DNA of 45,698 bases from Bacillota bacterium (GCA_023436225.1 JAEZKA010000006.1:1-45698); one strand, 5' to 3'. Shown: positions 1 to 7,672, counted from the stretch's first letter. Made by a program: numbers and translations. The notes: generated by a model not told the origin, from the letters alone.

Positions 1-9
1 CTCCGTTAT

Positions 10-61
10 AGAGTGAAATGCTTGCATTCTCGCAAAGGAATTAGAGTAAAATGCTCGCATT
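10..61. repeat. Two-copy imperfect direct repeat
   Basis: Two 19-nt units, AGAGTGAAATGCTTGCATT (10-28) and AGAGTAAAATGCTCGCATT (43-61), are 33 nt apart. Each ends in a small palindrome of the type AATGC-GCATT. No gene is visible in positions 1-124 on either strand. The function is unknown and this may simply be degenerate intergenic DNA. Confidence 0.5.
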
Positions 62-124
62 TCCTGATAACAATTATAATGATAAATGGCGCTGATTGAA
101 ATCCACCCTTAAATTAGGCGCTTA

Positions 125-250
125 CTAATAATGTATACAAATACAAATTATAAGCTTATTAATATGTTTGTGACAAATTAAATAAATGAATATCAGTAGT
201 GCTATGATAAACATGCCTAGTTGATTAATATCTATAAAAATCGACCTCAT
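125..250 (-). pseudogene. Holin-like toxin peptide, copy 1 (degenerate)
   Basis: This minus-strand ORF of 41 codons carries the hydrophobic core LGMFIIALLIFIYLICH. It aligns with the two better copies at 8446-8529 and 17065-17154, which have QFGMFIIALLTFIY. The ATG at 250 opens this frame. Two in-frame ATGs at 263 and 257 open a different frame that begins MNHEVDF and stops after a few codons. Removing one base in the T-run would join the two frames into a copy-2-like peptide, so this copy is probably frameshifted. The C-terminal tail after ICHK is not shared with the other copies. No antitoxin-type RNA is visible next to it on the plus strand. The family call (small single-helix type I or 'putative holin-like' toxin) rests on length and the short-head-plus-one-helix pattern, not on a database match. 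Confidence 0.5.
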
Positions 251-340
251 GGTTCATATGCATCGCCAACAATGAACTTCATTGTATCACAGTGACAAAT
301 AGGAATATGAATACAGGTTAGTTATATTGGTTAGGCATAA

Positions 341-715
341 AATTGGATACCAATCTTGCATGAGAGTGTACATAAAGGGGATACTTGCCTTGTTGTAGAA
401 TATGGTGGAAAGATTATTGGTAGTACCGTATTCAGTATAATAAGTGGTGAAAAAGATACCTATGCAGAATGGCATGCATTCTATTTGTTACCACAATATA
501 TCGGTCTTGGTGTTGGACATTCGTTCTACAAAAGAATAGAGAATGAAATGATAAAACAAGGATGTGAATTTTGTATTCTTGAAGTATTATCGCTCAATAC
601 GCGAGCAATTCAATTTTATCTGTCCCACGGTTTTACTAAAATAGATACTTTTAATGTTCTAGAAAATGGAATGACACTCGAATGTGATAAGATGAAAAAA
701 AATTCGAGAAAATAG
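341..715 (+). pseudogene. GNAT N-acetyltransferase, 5'-truncated
   Basis: The reading frame is open from 341, with the first usable start a TTG at 356, and ends at 715. It encodes about 120 residues covering the second half of a GNAT fold: a beta strand (VVEYGGKIIGSTVF), the acetyl-CoA pyrophosphate loop QYIGLGVG (GNAT motif A, Q-x-x-G-x-G), and the C-terminal pattern SLNTRAIQFYLSHGF. The usual 40-60 N-terminal residues are missing and there is no ribosome-binding site before the TTG. It lies just downstream of a degenerate toxin ORF. I read it as a truncated remnant; a short functional protein is less likely. Confidence 0.6.
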
Positions 716-816
716 CAATATAACTATCCTCTTTTGATTTGGGCAGCCTCGGATTTTTCCTTTGAATTATAATAAAACTGCTTTGCTTATAAAAAAATAG
801 ATAGCTATGTTTTCAT

Positions 817-850
817 TGAGGACAGCACAAGCAGTATTGAACAACAAATA
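817..850. repeat. Tail-type dispersed repeat, copy E1
   Basis: The core CAGTATTGAACAACAAATAA at 832-851 matches the tails at 3611, 7248 and 10876 (consensus CAGTnTTnAACAATAA). Here no hairpin is directly attached. It lies in the 716-905 intergenic stretch, which otherwise holds nothing I recognise. Confidence 0.4.
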
Positions 851-905
851 AAAATCAATTATGATATTAACACCTGAGAGTGTGATTTAAATAAGAGATA
901 ATGAA

Positions 906-955
906 AGCCCCATATCAGCTATTGTAGAATAGTAGGTGTGGGGCTCTTAATTTTG
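906..955 (+). terminator. Structured terminator before the XRE-FlhA gene
   Basis: AGCCCCA (906-912) pairs with TGGGGCT (939-945), with an inner stem CTATT/AATAG, followed by a U-rich run. It separates the truncated GNAT from the next promoter. Confidence 0.6.
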
Positions 956-1010
956 GCATAGCTACTAGTAAACAACTTATGGTTGTTTATTATGTAAGCG
1001 AAATAGTTGT

Positions 1011-1039
1011 TTGTATAACAAGATTTTTTTTGATACGAT
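1011..1039 (+). promoter_or_regulatory. Probable sigma-A promoter for the XRE-FlhA gene
   Basis: TTGTAT (1011-1016), a 17-nt spacer and TACGAT (1034-1039) lie about 30 nt upstream of the start codon. The match to consensus is moderate. Confidence 0.45.
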
Positions 1040-1070
1040 ACATATATAACATACGAAAGAAGGGAATCTG

Positions 1071-1991
1071 ATGAGTATATCTGTATTTCACAAACAATTA
1101 TCGGAAGCAAGAAAAGAAAAAGGGATGACACAAAAATCTTTTGCATCAAAGATTGGTGTTTCTGAGCAGGCTGTTTCAAAGTGGGAGAGAGGATTAAGCT
1201 TTCCAAGTCTTGATGTATTGGAGAGCATAGTAACAGTACTAGGATGTTCCTACAATTTTTTGTTTGATTACAAAAGTGCGGGAACAATTGATATGGACCA
1301 ATTAAGTAGCAAAAAAAGAAGCGAAGTTGCAGCTTATCAAGTAAAAGACATTTTAACAATTGAATTTGGGGTTGGATTAATTGAGCTTTTTGTGAAAGAA
1401 ATGAACAATGGTTTTGATGTAATTCACAAGATGAGGAAAGAACTGGCAGATGAGTGGGGAATACTTCTTCCACTGATACGAATAAGAGATAATATAGAAT
1501 GTAAGGAAAATGAATACTGCTTCAAAATACATGGGAGAACTATTGCTACGGGATGTGCCTATAATACTATGAATGTTGAATTTGAACCACATATACTTGA
1601 AGAAGGAGATAATACATTTATTGACCCGGTTCTTGGAAAAAATGCTGTATGGACAAATAGACAAGGACCATCTCAAGTAGATGCAATAAAGTACATCATA
1701 ATTCATTTTAAAGATGTTATTATTAAGAACTATAATCAGATATTAAATAAACAGTTAGTTTACGAGATGTTAAAAGCTGTTGAAAGAGAAAGTCTTATGA
1801 CAGTACAGAATGTAGTACCTGAGAAAATTAGCTATAATTTCTTGAAAGGAATTTTGCTAGAATTAATAGTGAGACGTAGAAAACCAGTAAATAATCTTAT
1901 TATGATTATTGAGAAAATCGAAGAGGAAATTGATAAACAAGTATTTGATACGAGAGAAATAGCGGAAGAAATATTAGCAATTGGTATTTGA
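1071..1991 (+). CDS. XRE-family regulator fused to a FlhA (FHIPEP) C-terminal-like domain
   Basis: This 306-residue protein starts at an ATG preceded by an AGAAGGGA ribosome site. Residues 7-61 form a Cro/C1-type helix-turn-helix (TQKSFASKIGVSEQAVSKWE). Residues about 95-306 resemble the cytosolic domain of FlhA/type III export gate proteins. Seen in order are IEFGVGLIELF (98-107), RKELADEWGILLPLIRIRDN (122-141), NEYCFKIHG (147-155), DPVLGKNAVW (185-194), IIHFKDVIIKN (210-220) and VVPEKISYNFLKGIL (248-262). These match the order of conserved blocks in FlhA-C. The FlhA transmembrane half is absent, so the protein should be a soluble DNA-binding factor. FlhA-C normally binds export chaperone-substrate complexes; that this domain senses such ligands here is inference. 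No flagellar gene is nearby. The gene has its own promoter and terminator. Confidence 0.85.
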   Translation: MSISVFHKQLSEARKEKGMTQKSFASKIGVSEQAVSKWERGLSFPSLDVLESIVTVLGCSYNFLFDYKSAGTIDMDQLSSKKRSEVAAYQVKDILTIEFGVGLIELFVKEMNNGFDVIHKMRKELADEWGILLPLIRIRDNIECKENEYCFKIHGRTIATGCAYNTMNVEFEPHILEEGDNTFIDPVLGKNAVWTNRQGPSQVDAIKYIIIHFKDVIIKNYNQILNKQLVYEMLKAVERESLMTVQNVVPEKISYNFLKGILLELIVRRRKPVNNLIMIIEKIEEEIDKQVFDTREIAEEILAIGI

Positions 1992-2054
1992 TGCAATGAT
2001 GTATGATACAAAGTTCTTTAGTGTTAATATTTATATGTGATGAGTAAATAGTAT

Positions 2055-2093
2055 GGCACCCTGTCATTTTAAATGCTAGGGTGCTAATTTTTT
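2055..2093 (+). terminator. Dispersed terminator family T, copy 1
   Basis: GCACCCT (2056-2062) pairs with AGGGTGC around a loop containing GTCATTTTAAATGCT, then a T-run. It ends the XRE-FlhA gene. The same hairpin type recurs at 3716, 3901, 7776, 14373, 40539 and 42555. Confidence 0.75.
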
Positions 2094-2207
2094 ATAGATA
2101 ATCAGAATTGTATCTGGTAAAATTAGTAATGTGTAGTTATACATAATTGGGCAGAGAATGATAAACAGAAAAAAGTAAATATGTTAATATATGGAGGTGA
2201 TGTGCAT

Positions 2208-3080
2208 ATGGATTTCAAAACTAATATGGATAATGTAATAGAATATATAGAAAGTAATCTGAATGATACGATAGATTATAACATTATTGCAAAAAAGGCT
2301 TGTTGTTCTATATACCACTTTCAGAGAGTATTTTCCTATATTTTTGGTATACCTTTAGCAGAATATATTCGTTGTAGACGAATGACCTTGGCAGCTTTTG
2401 AGTTGCATCAATCAGATATTAAAGTAATTGACTTGGCAGTTAAATGCGGATACGATTCGCAATCATCTTTTTCAAGAGCATTTCAGGCATTTCATGGCTG
2501 TTCTCCTTCAGAGGTAAGGACTGGAAGTAATATGATAAAAGCATTACCACGTGCGTCTATTAATATAAATACAAACACTGGTCAGAACATCACTTATAGA
2601 ATAGAAAAAACGAAATCTTCTGTTTGGTTTGGTAAGAGTATTAAAATAGAAGCTAGTGAGGCTGACGCAGAGAAAATATTTAAAAAAGCCTTTGAGTTTG
2701 GAAATGAAATTATTAGCGAGGGCACTCACGGAAAAATTATTGAATTTGCTGGCATGAAAAAGGATAGTTTGCTAGCAAGTATTCGTTATGCATTTCAGGA
2801 TGATGGTTCTCAGCGTTTTATGTATGGTGCAGAGTTATGCTCCCAAGATATGAATGAAGAATATGAACTCCTGAACATACCGGATACATTGTGGGCAGTT
2901 TTTAAACATCCTTATGTTGTTTATCCAGAAACCACATTGCCTTTGTATCATCAAATTTATAGCGAATGGTTTCCTACATCCGAGTATGTACAGACCGAAG
3001 GTGCATGCATAGAAAAATGTTATAAAGACTACATAGAGGTATGGATTCCTATCACAAAAGTGAAACACGATAAGAATTAA
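2208..3080 (+). CDS. AraC-family regulator with GyrI-like effector domain
   Basis: The start ATG at 2208 is placed 7 nt after GGAGGTGA (2193-2200); an upstream in-frame ATG at 2181 has no such site. The 290-residue product has two AraC helix-turn-helix motifs in residues 1-105 (IAKKACCSIYHFQRVFSYI and VIDLAVKCGYDSQSSFSRAF) followed by a GyrI/Rob-like small-molecule binding domain. The latter ends with the usual EVWIPI strand. Proteins of this build (Rob, BmrR/GyrI relatives) commonly respond to drugs or lipophilic compounds; the ligand here is unknown. It is followed after 20 nt by a GNAT gene, probably in one transcript. A paralogue with the same architecture lies at 40677-41528. Confidence 0.88.
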   Translation: MDFKTNMDNVIEYIESNLNDTIDYNIIAKKACCSIYHFQRVFSYIFGIPLAEYIRCRRMTLAAFELHQSDIKVIDLAVKCGYDSQSSFSRAFQAFHGCSPSEVRTGSNMIKALPRASININTNTGQNITYRIEKTKSSVWFGKSIKIEASEADAEKIFKKAFEFGNEIISEGTHGKIIEFAGMKKDSLLASIRYAFQDDGSQRFMYGAELCSQDMNEEYELLNIPDTLWAVFKHPYVVYPETTLPLYHQIYSEWFPTSEYVQTEGACIEKCYKDYIEVWIPITKVKHDKN

Positions 3081-3100
3081 TTTTAGGGGGAAGTATTACA

Positions 3101-3538
3101 ATGATTAGAGAATATGAAAATTCCGATTTGACAGCATGTGCACAAATAATGATGGAGGTTTATAATAATGAATTGTGGCAATGTCGCTGGTCGCTCCCGA
3201 CAGCAAAAAGCTATTTACAGGATTTTGTTAATCATGCAAAATTTATTGGATATACTTTATTGATTGACAATGAAGTGAAAGGAGCAATATTTGCACATGA
3301 AAAAATTTGGTGGAACAACAGCGAAGTATTCATTGAGGAGATGTTTATATCACCAGAACTGCAAAGGCAGGGATATGGAACAGAACTGATTCATACGGTA
3401 GAAAGCTATATTAAAGAACATAAATTGGCAGGCTTTACCCTAACGACAAATCGTTATGCACCTGCACCAAATTTCTATAGAAAAAATGGATTTGTAGATT
3501 GTGACCATGTGTTATATATGGGAAAAGGTGTTATTTAG
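3101..3538 (+). CDS. GNAT family N-acetyltransferase
   Basis: This complete 145-residue GNAT protein begins IREYENSDL and contains the acetyl-CoA loop LQRQGYGTEL in motif A and the C-terminal NFYRKNGFVD segment. A ribosome site (AGGGGGAAG) lies 8-9 nt before the ATG. It follows the AraC/GyrI regulator closely, so it may acetylate a compound sensed by that regulator; that is inference. The last coding stretch, 3470-3499, is identical over 30 nt to 14270-14299, a scar of a lost GNAT gene downstream of the P1 peptidase. Confidence 0.85.
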   Translation: MIREYENSDLTACAQIMMEVYNNELWQCRWSLPTAKSYLQDFVNHAKFIGYTLLIDNEVKGAIFAHEKIWWNNSEVFIEEMFISPELQRQGYGTELIHTVESYIKEHKLAGFTLTTNRYAPAPNFYRKNGFVDCDHVLYMGKGVI

Positions 3539-3610
3539 TTATGCATCACTAATTCCAACCTTATGAGTATTAAAAAAGCGAGAGACATTTTTCGTTAATG
3601 AAAATGAAAT

Positions 3611-3672
3611 GAGGGCAGAACAGACAGTTTTAAACAATAAATAATGTGGAGATTTCAACTTTTTTGGATGTT
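3611..3672. repeat. Tail-type dispersed repeat, copy E2
   Basis: GGCAGAACAGACAGTTTT and AAACAATAAATAATGT continue into ATTTCAACTTTTTTGG. The same order of blocks is seen after the terminator at 7216 (TTAAACAATAATAGATGT, then ATTTCAAAGTTTTTAAG). Confidence 0.45.
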
Positions 3673-3752
3673 TGACTTAGATTAAACTGTATTGAATAAT
3701 TGCGAAGAAATTATGGGGCACCCTATCATGTAAAGTGGTAGGGTGTTTTTTT
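3673..3752 (+). terminator. Dispersed terminator family T, copy 2, with conserved leader
   Basis: GCACCCTATCA pairs with TGGTAGGGTG and is followed by seven T. The 43 nt before it (GACTTAG, ACTGTATTGAATAAT, GCGAAGAAATTAT) are repeated almost unchanged at 3857-3899. Confidence 0.7.
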
Positions 3753-3856
3753 ACTTATCAAAGACACGGCACACTTTAATTTACTGCTATCTATCGGATG
3801 AGTCTATATTAATAGGATATACAGCTGTCATATTTATTGAGGTATATAGATGGTGT

Positions 3857-3929
3857 GACTTAGTATAGACTGCATTGAATAATAGCGAAGAAATTATAGG
3901 GCACCCTATCATGAAAATGGTAGGTAACG
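3857..3929 (+). repeat. Dispersed terminator family T, copy 3 (distal arm lost)
   Basis: This is a direct duplicate of 3673-3745. It keeps GACTTAG, TGCATTGAATAAT, GCGAAGAAATTAT and GGGCACCCTATCATG. The right arm reads GGTAGGTAACG instead of GGTAGGGTG, and no T-run follows, so it should no longer terminate. Confidence 0.7.
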
Positions 3930-3935
3930 TATTAT

Positions 3936-3949
3936 GGAAATAATTTTCC
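3936..3949. promoter_or_regulatory. Candidate RpiR operator upstream of the RpiR gene
   Basis: GGAAATAATTTTCC is a near-palindrome 12 nt upstream of the -35 box at 3961. A very similar site (GGGAATAAATTTCC) lies between the -35 and -10 boxes of the nanE promoter. Both are followed by G. Shared use by the RpiR protein encoded between them is inference. Confidence 0.5.
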
Positions 3950-3960
3950 GTTTTTCTATA

Positions 3961-3989
3961 TTGAAAAAATAATTTATTAATGGTATATT
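3961..3989 (+). promoter_or_regulatory. Promoter of the RpiR regulator gene
   Basis: TTGAAA (3961-3966), a 17-nt spacer and TATATT (3984-3989), about 70 nt upstream of the start codon. Confidence 0.6.
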
Positions 3990-4061
3990 AATAGAATGTT
4001 ATGAGATGTTCTGATTGCTATACAAAGTATAGGTATTAGAAGAGCGTAGGAGAGAATGGGA

Positions 4062-4919
4062 ATGAAAAAAGATTTTATAACAAATATTAAGTCTTCATAC
4101 AACCAGCTTACGAAAGCAGAAAAAAAGGTTGCAGATTTTATCCTGTCAAATCCGAAAGCTGTACTTTTTATGTCAATTACTGATTTGGCAGAAGCCTGTG
4201 AAGTCGGTGATACCAGTGTGTTTCGGTTTTGCAAGACCATGGATCTAAAGGGTTATCAGGAATTTAAGATGGTATTATCTATGAGTATCAACGATGGTCA
4301 GGATGGAATGGACCAGTTTACGGGTAATAATATTTCTATGGATGATACATTTGGAGAATTAGCGAAGAAAGTTCTAAATACCAATATCAATGCTCTGATG
4401 GAAACTTACTCTCTGATACAGGAGGCTGATATGGACAGAGCAATTAATATGCTTCATGAAGCCAGAATGATTTACTTTTTTGGAGTTGGAGCAAGCATGT
4501 TGACTGCTATGAAGGCTATGAATAAATTTTTAAGGATAGAGAACAAGGTGTTCTGTATTCAGGATAGTCATATGCAATCCATGATAGCATCCACCATGAC
4601 AAGTGAGGATGTCGCAGTTTTATTTTCCTACTCCGGAGCAACAAAGGATACGATTCATGTAGCCCAGATTGCAAAGAAAGCGGGAGCGAAGATTCTCTGT
4701 GTAACCAGATTTATAAAGTCTCCTCTTAGTACTTACTCTGATATCACCCTTTTATCGGGTGCCAATGAAGGACCGCTTCAGGGCGGATCAACATCAGCAG
4801 AAATAAGTCAGTTATTCTTGGTGGAACTACTGTATATGGAGTATTATCGTCGATATTTTGAGCATTGCAGTGAAAATAATGAAAAAACAAGTTCATCTGT
4901 ATTAGAGAAATTGTGTTAG
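4062..4919 (+). CDS. RpiR/MurR-family regulator (HTH plus SIS domain)
   Basis: The protein has about 285 residues. The start at 4062 gives proper spacing from TAGGAGA; an ATG at 4056 is too close to it. Residues 1-77 are the RpiR helix-turn-helix (KKVADFILSNPKAVLFMSIT, then VGDTSVFRFCKTMDLKGYQEF). Residues about 125-265 are a SIS phosphosugar-binding domain with FFGVGASM and VLFSYSGATKDT. The family senses sugar phosphates. Because nanE and a ROK kinase lie directly downstream, control of N-acetylmannosamine/sialic acid catabolism is the best guess, as for the RpiR-type NanR regulators of Firmicutes. A shared palindrome at 3936 and 5170 supports that. Confidence 0.88.
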   Translation: MKKDFITNIKSSYNQLTKAEKKVADFILSNPKAVLFMSITDLAEACEVGDTSVFRFCKTMDLKGYQEFKMVLSMSINDGQDGMDQFTGNNISMDDTFGELAKKVLNTNINALMETYSLIQEADMDRAINMLHEARMIYFFGVGASMLTAMKAMNKFLRIENKVFCIQDSHMQSMIASTMTSEDVAVLFSYSGATKDTIHVAQIAKKAGAKILCVTRFIKSPLSTYSDITLLSGANEGPLQGGSTSAEISQLFLVELLYMEYYRRYFEHCSENNEKTSSSVLEKLC

Positions 4920-4975
4920 TAATCTAATTGGAGATGGAAAGATTTAATACAAAAGCTAAATATCATTAATATAAT

Positions 4976-5021
4976 AAAAGCGAGTGGGCTTAATGCAATT
5001 AATTAACCTATTCGCTTTTTA
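4976..5021 (+). terminator. Terminator after the RpiR gene
   Basis: AAAAGCGAGTGGG pairs with CCTATTCGCTTTT (with G-U pairs), ending in a T-run. Confidence 0.7.
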
Positions 5022-5141
5022 TTTGCGTGGAATCAGTATGTGGATGAAGTTGGAAGAACACTGGTTGAATATGATTTGAGATAACGTATATCTAATAAAT
5101 TTGATGAGAATAGTAAATTTTTCGTTGAGAAATTAACAAAA

Positions 5142-5183
5142 GAAAATATTTCTTCCGTAACCATTGACAGGGAATAAATTTCC
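5142..5183. promoter_or_regulatory. Candidate RpiR operator region of nanE
   Basis: GAAAATATTTC (5142-5152) lies upstream of the -35 box, and GGGAATAAATTTCC (5170-5183) fills the spacer between -35 and -10. That is an ideal place for a repressor. The second site matches 3936-3949 at 12 of 14 positions. Confidence 0.5.
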
Positions 5184-5191
5184 GCTATAAT
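5164..5191 (+). promoter_or_regulatory. Strong promoter upstream of nanE
   Basis: TTGACA (5164-5169), 16-nt spacer, TATAAT (5186-5191). It lies 325 nt upstream of nanE. The leader holds no recognisable gene, only a possible 14-codon peptide (ATG at 5364 after GAGGAG), and may be the remains of a deleted operon member. Confidence 0.7.
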
Positions 5192-5516
5192 TAATTTATA
5201 GTAATGAAATAGTGTAATGAAAATTATGAAGAGGATGGTCAGATAAGTCGGGTACGTACAATGGTATTTGCTAAAAATCCGATGAAGAAAGATGTAATGG
5301 AGATTATAATTAATTACGAGTCATTGAACATAACATAGTTTAATGCAATAGAGGAGACTTAATATGTATCCTTTAAATACATACATCAAAAGATATTGTT
5401 TTACATGAAGTAAGTAATCTTGTGCATCATCAAGTGACAGTATGGAGTTAATAATAGTGCATAAAGATATGATATTATGTTCTGTTTGATACATTGAAGG
5501 TAAAGGAGATAAAACT

Positions 5517-6224
5517 TTGACAAATCAGGAGATAAAGGAGCAGATACGTGGAAAGCTGATAGTATCATGCCAAGCATTAAAGGAAGAACCATTATATAGT
5601 TCTTATATTATGGGTCGTATGGCATATGCAGCAATGCTTGGAGGGGCATCTGGTATAAGAGCAAACATGGTACAGGATATTGTAGAGATAAAAAAAAATG
5701 TTGACCTTCCAGTAATAGGAATTATCAAACAGATATATGAAGGTTGTGATGTCTATATTACTCCTACAATGGCGGAAGTGGATGCGCTTGTTGGCTGTGG
5801 ATGTGAGATAATCGCAATGGATTCAACGAAGAGAACACGGCCGTATGGCGTTACTTTGGATGAGTTTTTTAAGGAAGTAAGAAAGAAATATCCGGATCAG
5901 CTATTTATGGCAGACTGTTCTTCTGAAGAAGAAGGTATGCATGCAGCGGAGCTTGGATTTGATTTTATTGGAACAACAATGAGTGGCTATACTGAATATA
6001 CGAAGGGAAGAAAGCTTCCTGATGTGGATTTAGTAAATGCACTGGTAAAGAAAAATGGCACACCTGTAATAGCAGAGGGAGGCATATGGTGTCCTGAGGA
6101 TTTGGAGAAGGTTCTTGAGGCTGGTGCGTATGCAGCTGTAGTTGGTACTGCAATTACTAGACCTATGGATATCACAAAACGTTTTTTACAGGTAATTGAG
6201 AAGAGAGGTCTGATTAGTAACTAA
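5517..6224 (+). CDS. nanE: N-acetylmannosamine-6-phosphate 2-epimerase
   Basis: This 235-residue TIM-barrel protein has the usual NanE length. It starts at TTG 5517, placed by AGGAG at 5504-5508. NanE features seen are MAYAAMLGGASGIRANMV, VDLPVIGIIKQIY, IIAMDSTKRTRP and the C-terminal phosphate-binding segments PVIAEGGIW and AAVVGTAITRP. The enzyme converts N-acetylmannosamine-6-phosphate to N-acetylglucosamine-6-phosphate in the cytoplasm. The stop overlaps the start of the ROK kinase by one base (TAATG), so the two are translationally coupled. No NanA lyase or sialic acid transporter is present in the window, so this is either a partial pathway or a salvage pair. Confidence 0.93.
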   Translation: MTNQEIKEQIRGKLIVSCQALKEEPLYSSYIMGRMAYAAMLGGASGIRANMVQDIVEIKKNVDLPVIGIIKQIYEGCDVYITPTMAEVDALVGCGCEIIAMDSTKRTRPYGVTLDEFFKEVRKKYPDQLFMADCSSEEEGMHAAELGFDFIGTTMSGYTEYTKGRKLPDVDLVNALVKKNGTPVIAEGGIWCPEDLEKVLEAGAYAAVVGTAITRPMDITKRFLQVIEKRGLISN

Positions 6225-7135
6225 TGAATAATATAAATCAAGCTCAAGACTTGAGGATAGCAGTACTGGATATCGGAGGAACTTCTATAAAATCCGGAAT
6301 TTTCCAGAATGGATTCCTTATCGATATACAGGAAAATGATACAAATGCATCCTTTGGTGGTCAATATATAATCAACAGAGCTAAAGAAATTTTAAAGAAC
6401 TACGGTGATATCGCTGGAATTGGAATTAGTACAGCAGGGCAGGTTGATTTCGCAAAAGGAACGATACGATATGCCAATCAGAATATTCCGGGCTATACAG
6501 GTATGAGGATAAAAGAAATCATGGAGCAGGAATTTGGTTTACCGGTAGTAGTAGAAAATGATGTGAATTCAGCTGCAGTTGGTGAGGCTCATTACGGGGC
6601 TGGAATTGGATTTAATGAATTTATTTGCCTCACATATGGAACCGGAGTGGGTGGCGCTATCGTTGTAAATGGTGATATATATAGAGGAAGCACCTTTTCT
6701 GCAGGGGAAGTTGGAGCAATGGTCATACATCCAGAAGAAAGAAATGCCATAAAGGATATGTATAGTGGATGTTATGAAAAATATGCTTCGACAACCGCTT
6801 TGGTACGTAAGGCTATGAGCCTTGATGCTTCTCTCACTGATGGAAGAAAGATATTCCAAGCACTAGATCGATGTGATGTTAAGACAGCTATTGATGAGTG
6901 GATTGAAGAAATTGGATATGGGTTAATCTCATTAATCCATATATTAAACCCGTCCTGTGTAATTCTTGGTGGTGGCGTTATGGAACAAGAGTATATATTG
7001 GAGAAAGTAAAAGAATATGTAATGAAAAATATAATGGAGAGTTATAGACATGTGTTTATTACGAAAACATCTCTTGGTAATAAAGCAGGAATGTATGGAG
7101 CAGCAGCACTTTTGGTGAAGCAGCTGGTCTATTAA
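6224..7135 (+). CDS. nanK: ROK-family sugar kinase, probable N-acetylmannosamine kinase
   Basis: The 303-residue protein carries the ROK ATP-binding motif LDIGGTSIKSG (residues 15-25), the catalytic Asp in ENDVNSAA (D113) and the GTGVGGA loop at 140-146. The classical ROK zinc motif CxCGxxGC is not present; the region reads SGCYEKY. That is seen in some Firmicute NanK-like proteins. Coupling to nanE by a one-base overlap suggests phosphorylation of N-acetylmannosamine, but a glucokinase-like specificity cannot be excluded from sequence alone. Confidence 0.82.
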   Translation: MNNINQAQDLRIAVLDIGGTSIKSGIFQNGFLIDIQENDTNASFGGQYIINRAKEILKNYGDIAGIGISTAGQVDFAKGTIRYANQNIPGYTGMRIKEIMEQEFGLPVVVENDVNSAAVGEAHYGAGIGFNEFICLTYGTGVGGAIVVNGDIYRGSTFSAGEVGAMVIHPEERNAIKDMYSGCYEKYASTTALVRKAMSLDASLTDGRKIFQALDRCDVKTAIDEWIEEIGYGLISLIHILNPSCVILGGGVMEQEYILEKVKEYVMKNIMESYRHVFITKTSLGNKAGMYGAAALLVKQLVY

Positions 7136-7215
7136 CAACGATCCATAACTGGAGGTTTTATATTAACTTATAAATTGATATAAGGGTCTCTAAATAATAT
7201 ATAAATACGATTCAC

Positions 7216-7326
7216 AGAAAAGCAGTCCGAATGGGCTGCTTTTCTTCAGGCTCTGTGTGCTCGGCACCAGGCTGTGTTAAACAATAATAGATGTCATATT
7301 TCAAAGTTTTTAAGTGGTCTGTAAAC
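7216..7326 (+). terminator. Terminator with conserved tail, copy A
   Basis: A perfect 13-bp hairpin AGAAAAGCAGTCC/GGGCTGCTTTTCT (7216-7245) ends the nanE operon. It is followed by the tail GTGCTCGGCACCAGGCTG and TTAAACAATAA. Hairpin sequence and tail are shared with copies at 10843 and 14303; the tail only with 11861. Confidence 0.7.
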
Positions 7327-7672
7327 AGAAATTGATTCTGCGCTACATCTCATTACTTCAACCATTAGTAAATGTGAAAAAATGCAAGAAAAGTTTGCAG
7401 AGACTACCTCCCAGTATTCCCTCTTAAAAAATAGAATCAAAGCTTTGTATATTTCAAAGGCTTTAATAGGAAATGAGGGCGTTGGACTGTATACGCAACA
7501 AGATTTAGAGAACGCGTTATCACCTGTGGTATCAATCATCCATAAAACAGAGAAAGCTCAAATGAAGTATAGCGAAGGAACGGCTCAATACAGGAAATTT
7601 GACTCTCTCATAAGTGCTATGTATATATCCAAAGCTTTTATAATGGAGGAAATAACCAATAGAAAACAGTAA
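7325..7672 (+). pseudogene. Tandem-repeat protein fragment, unknown function
   Basis: The frame is open from 7325 to a stop at 7672; the first ATG is at 7382 and has no ribosome site. The 115 codons hold two copies of a module of about 50 residues. The first copy has ITSTISKCEKMQEKF, QYSLLKNRIKALYISKALI; the second has VVSIIHKTEKAQMKY, QYRKFDSLISAMYISKAFI. Homology begins before the first ATG, so the N-terminus is probably lost or the gene uses an unrecognised start. The modules look helical. I do not recognise the family. It sits between two dispersed terminator repeats, like other single-gene modules in this region. Confidence 0.5.

Noticed and set aside
919..1473. Minus-strand ORF of 184 codons opposite the XRE-FlhA gene
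   Set aside because: No family features or ribosome site; it is the complement of a clear gene.
5364..5408. 14-codon ORF with a ribosome site in the nanE leader
   Set aside because: No similarity to anything I recognise; at most a remnant of a lost operon gene.
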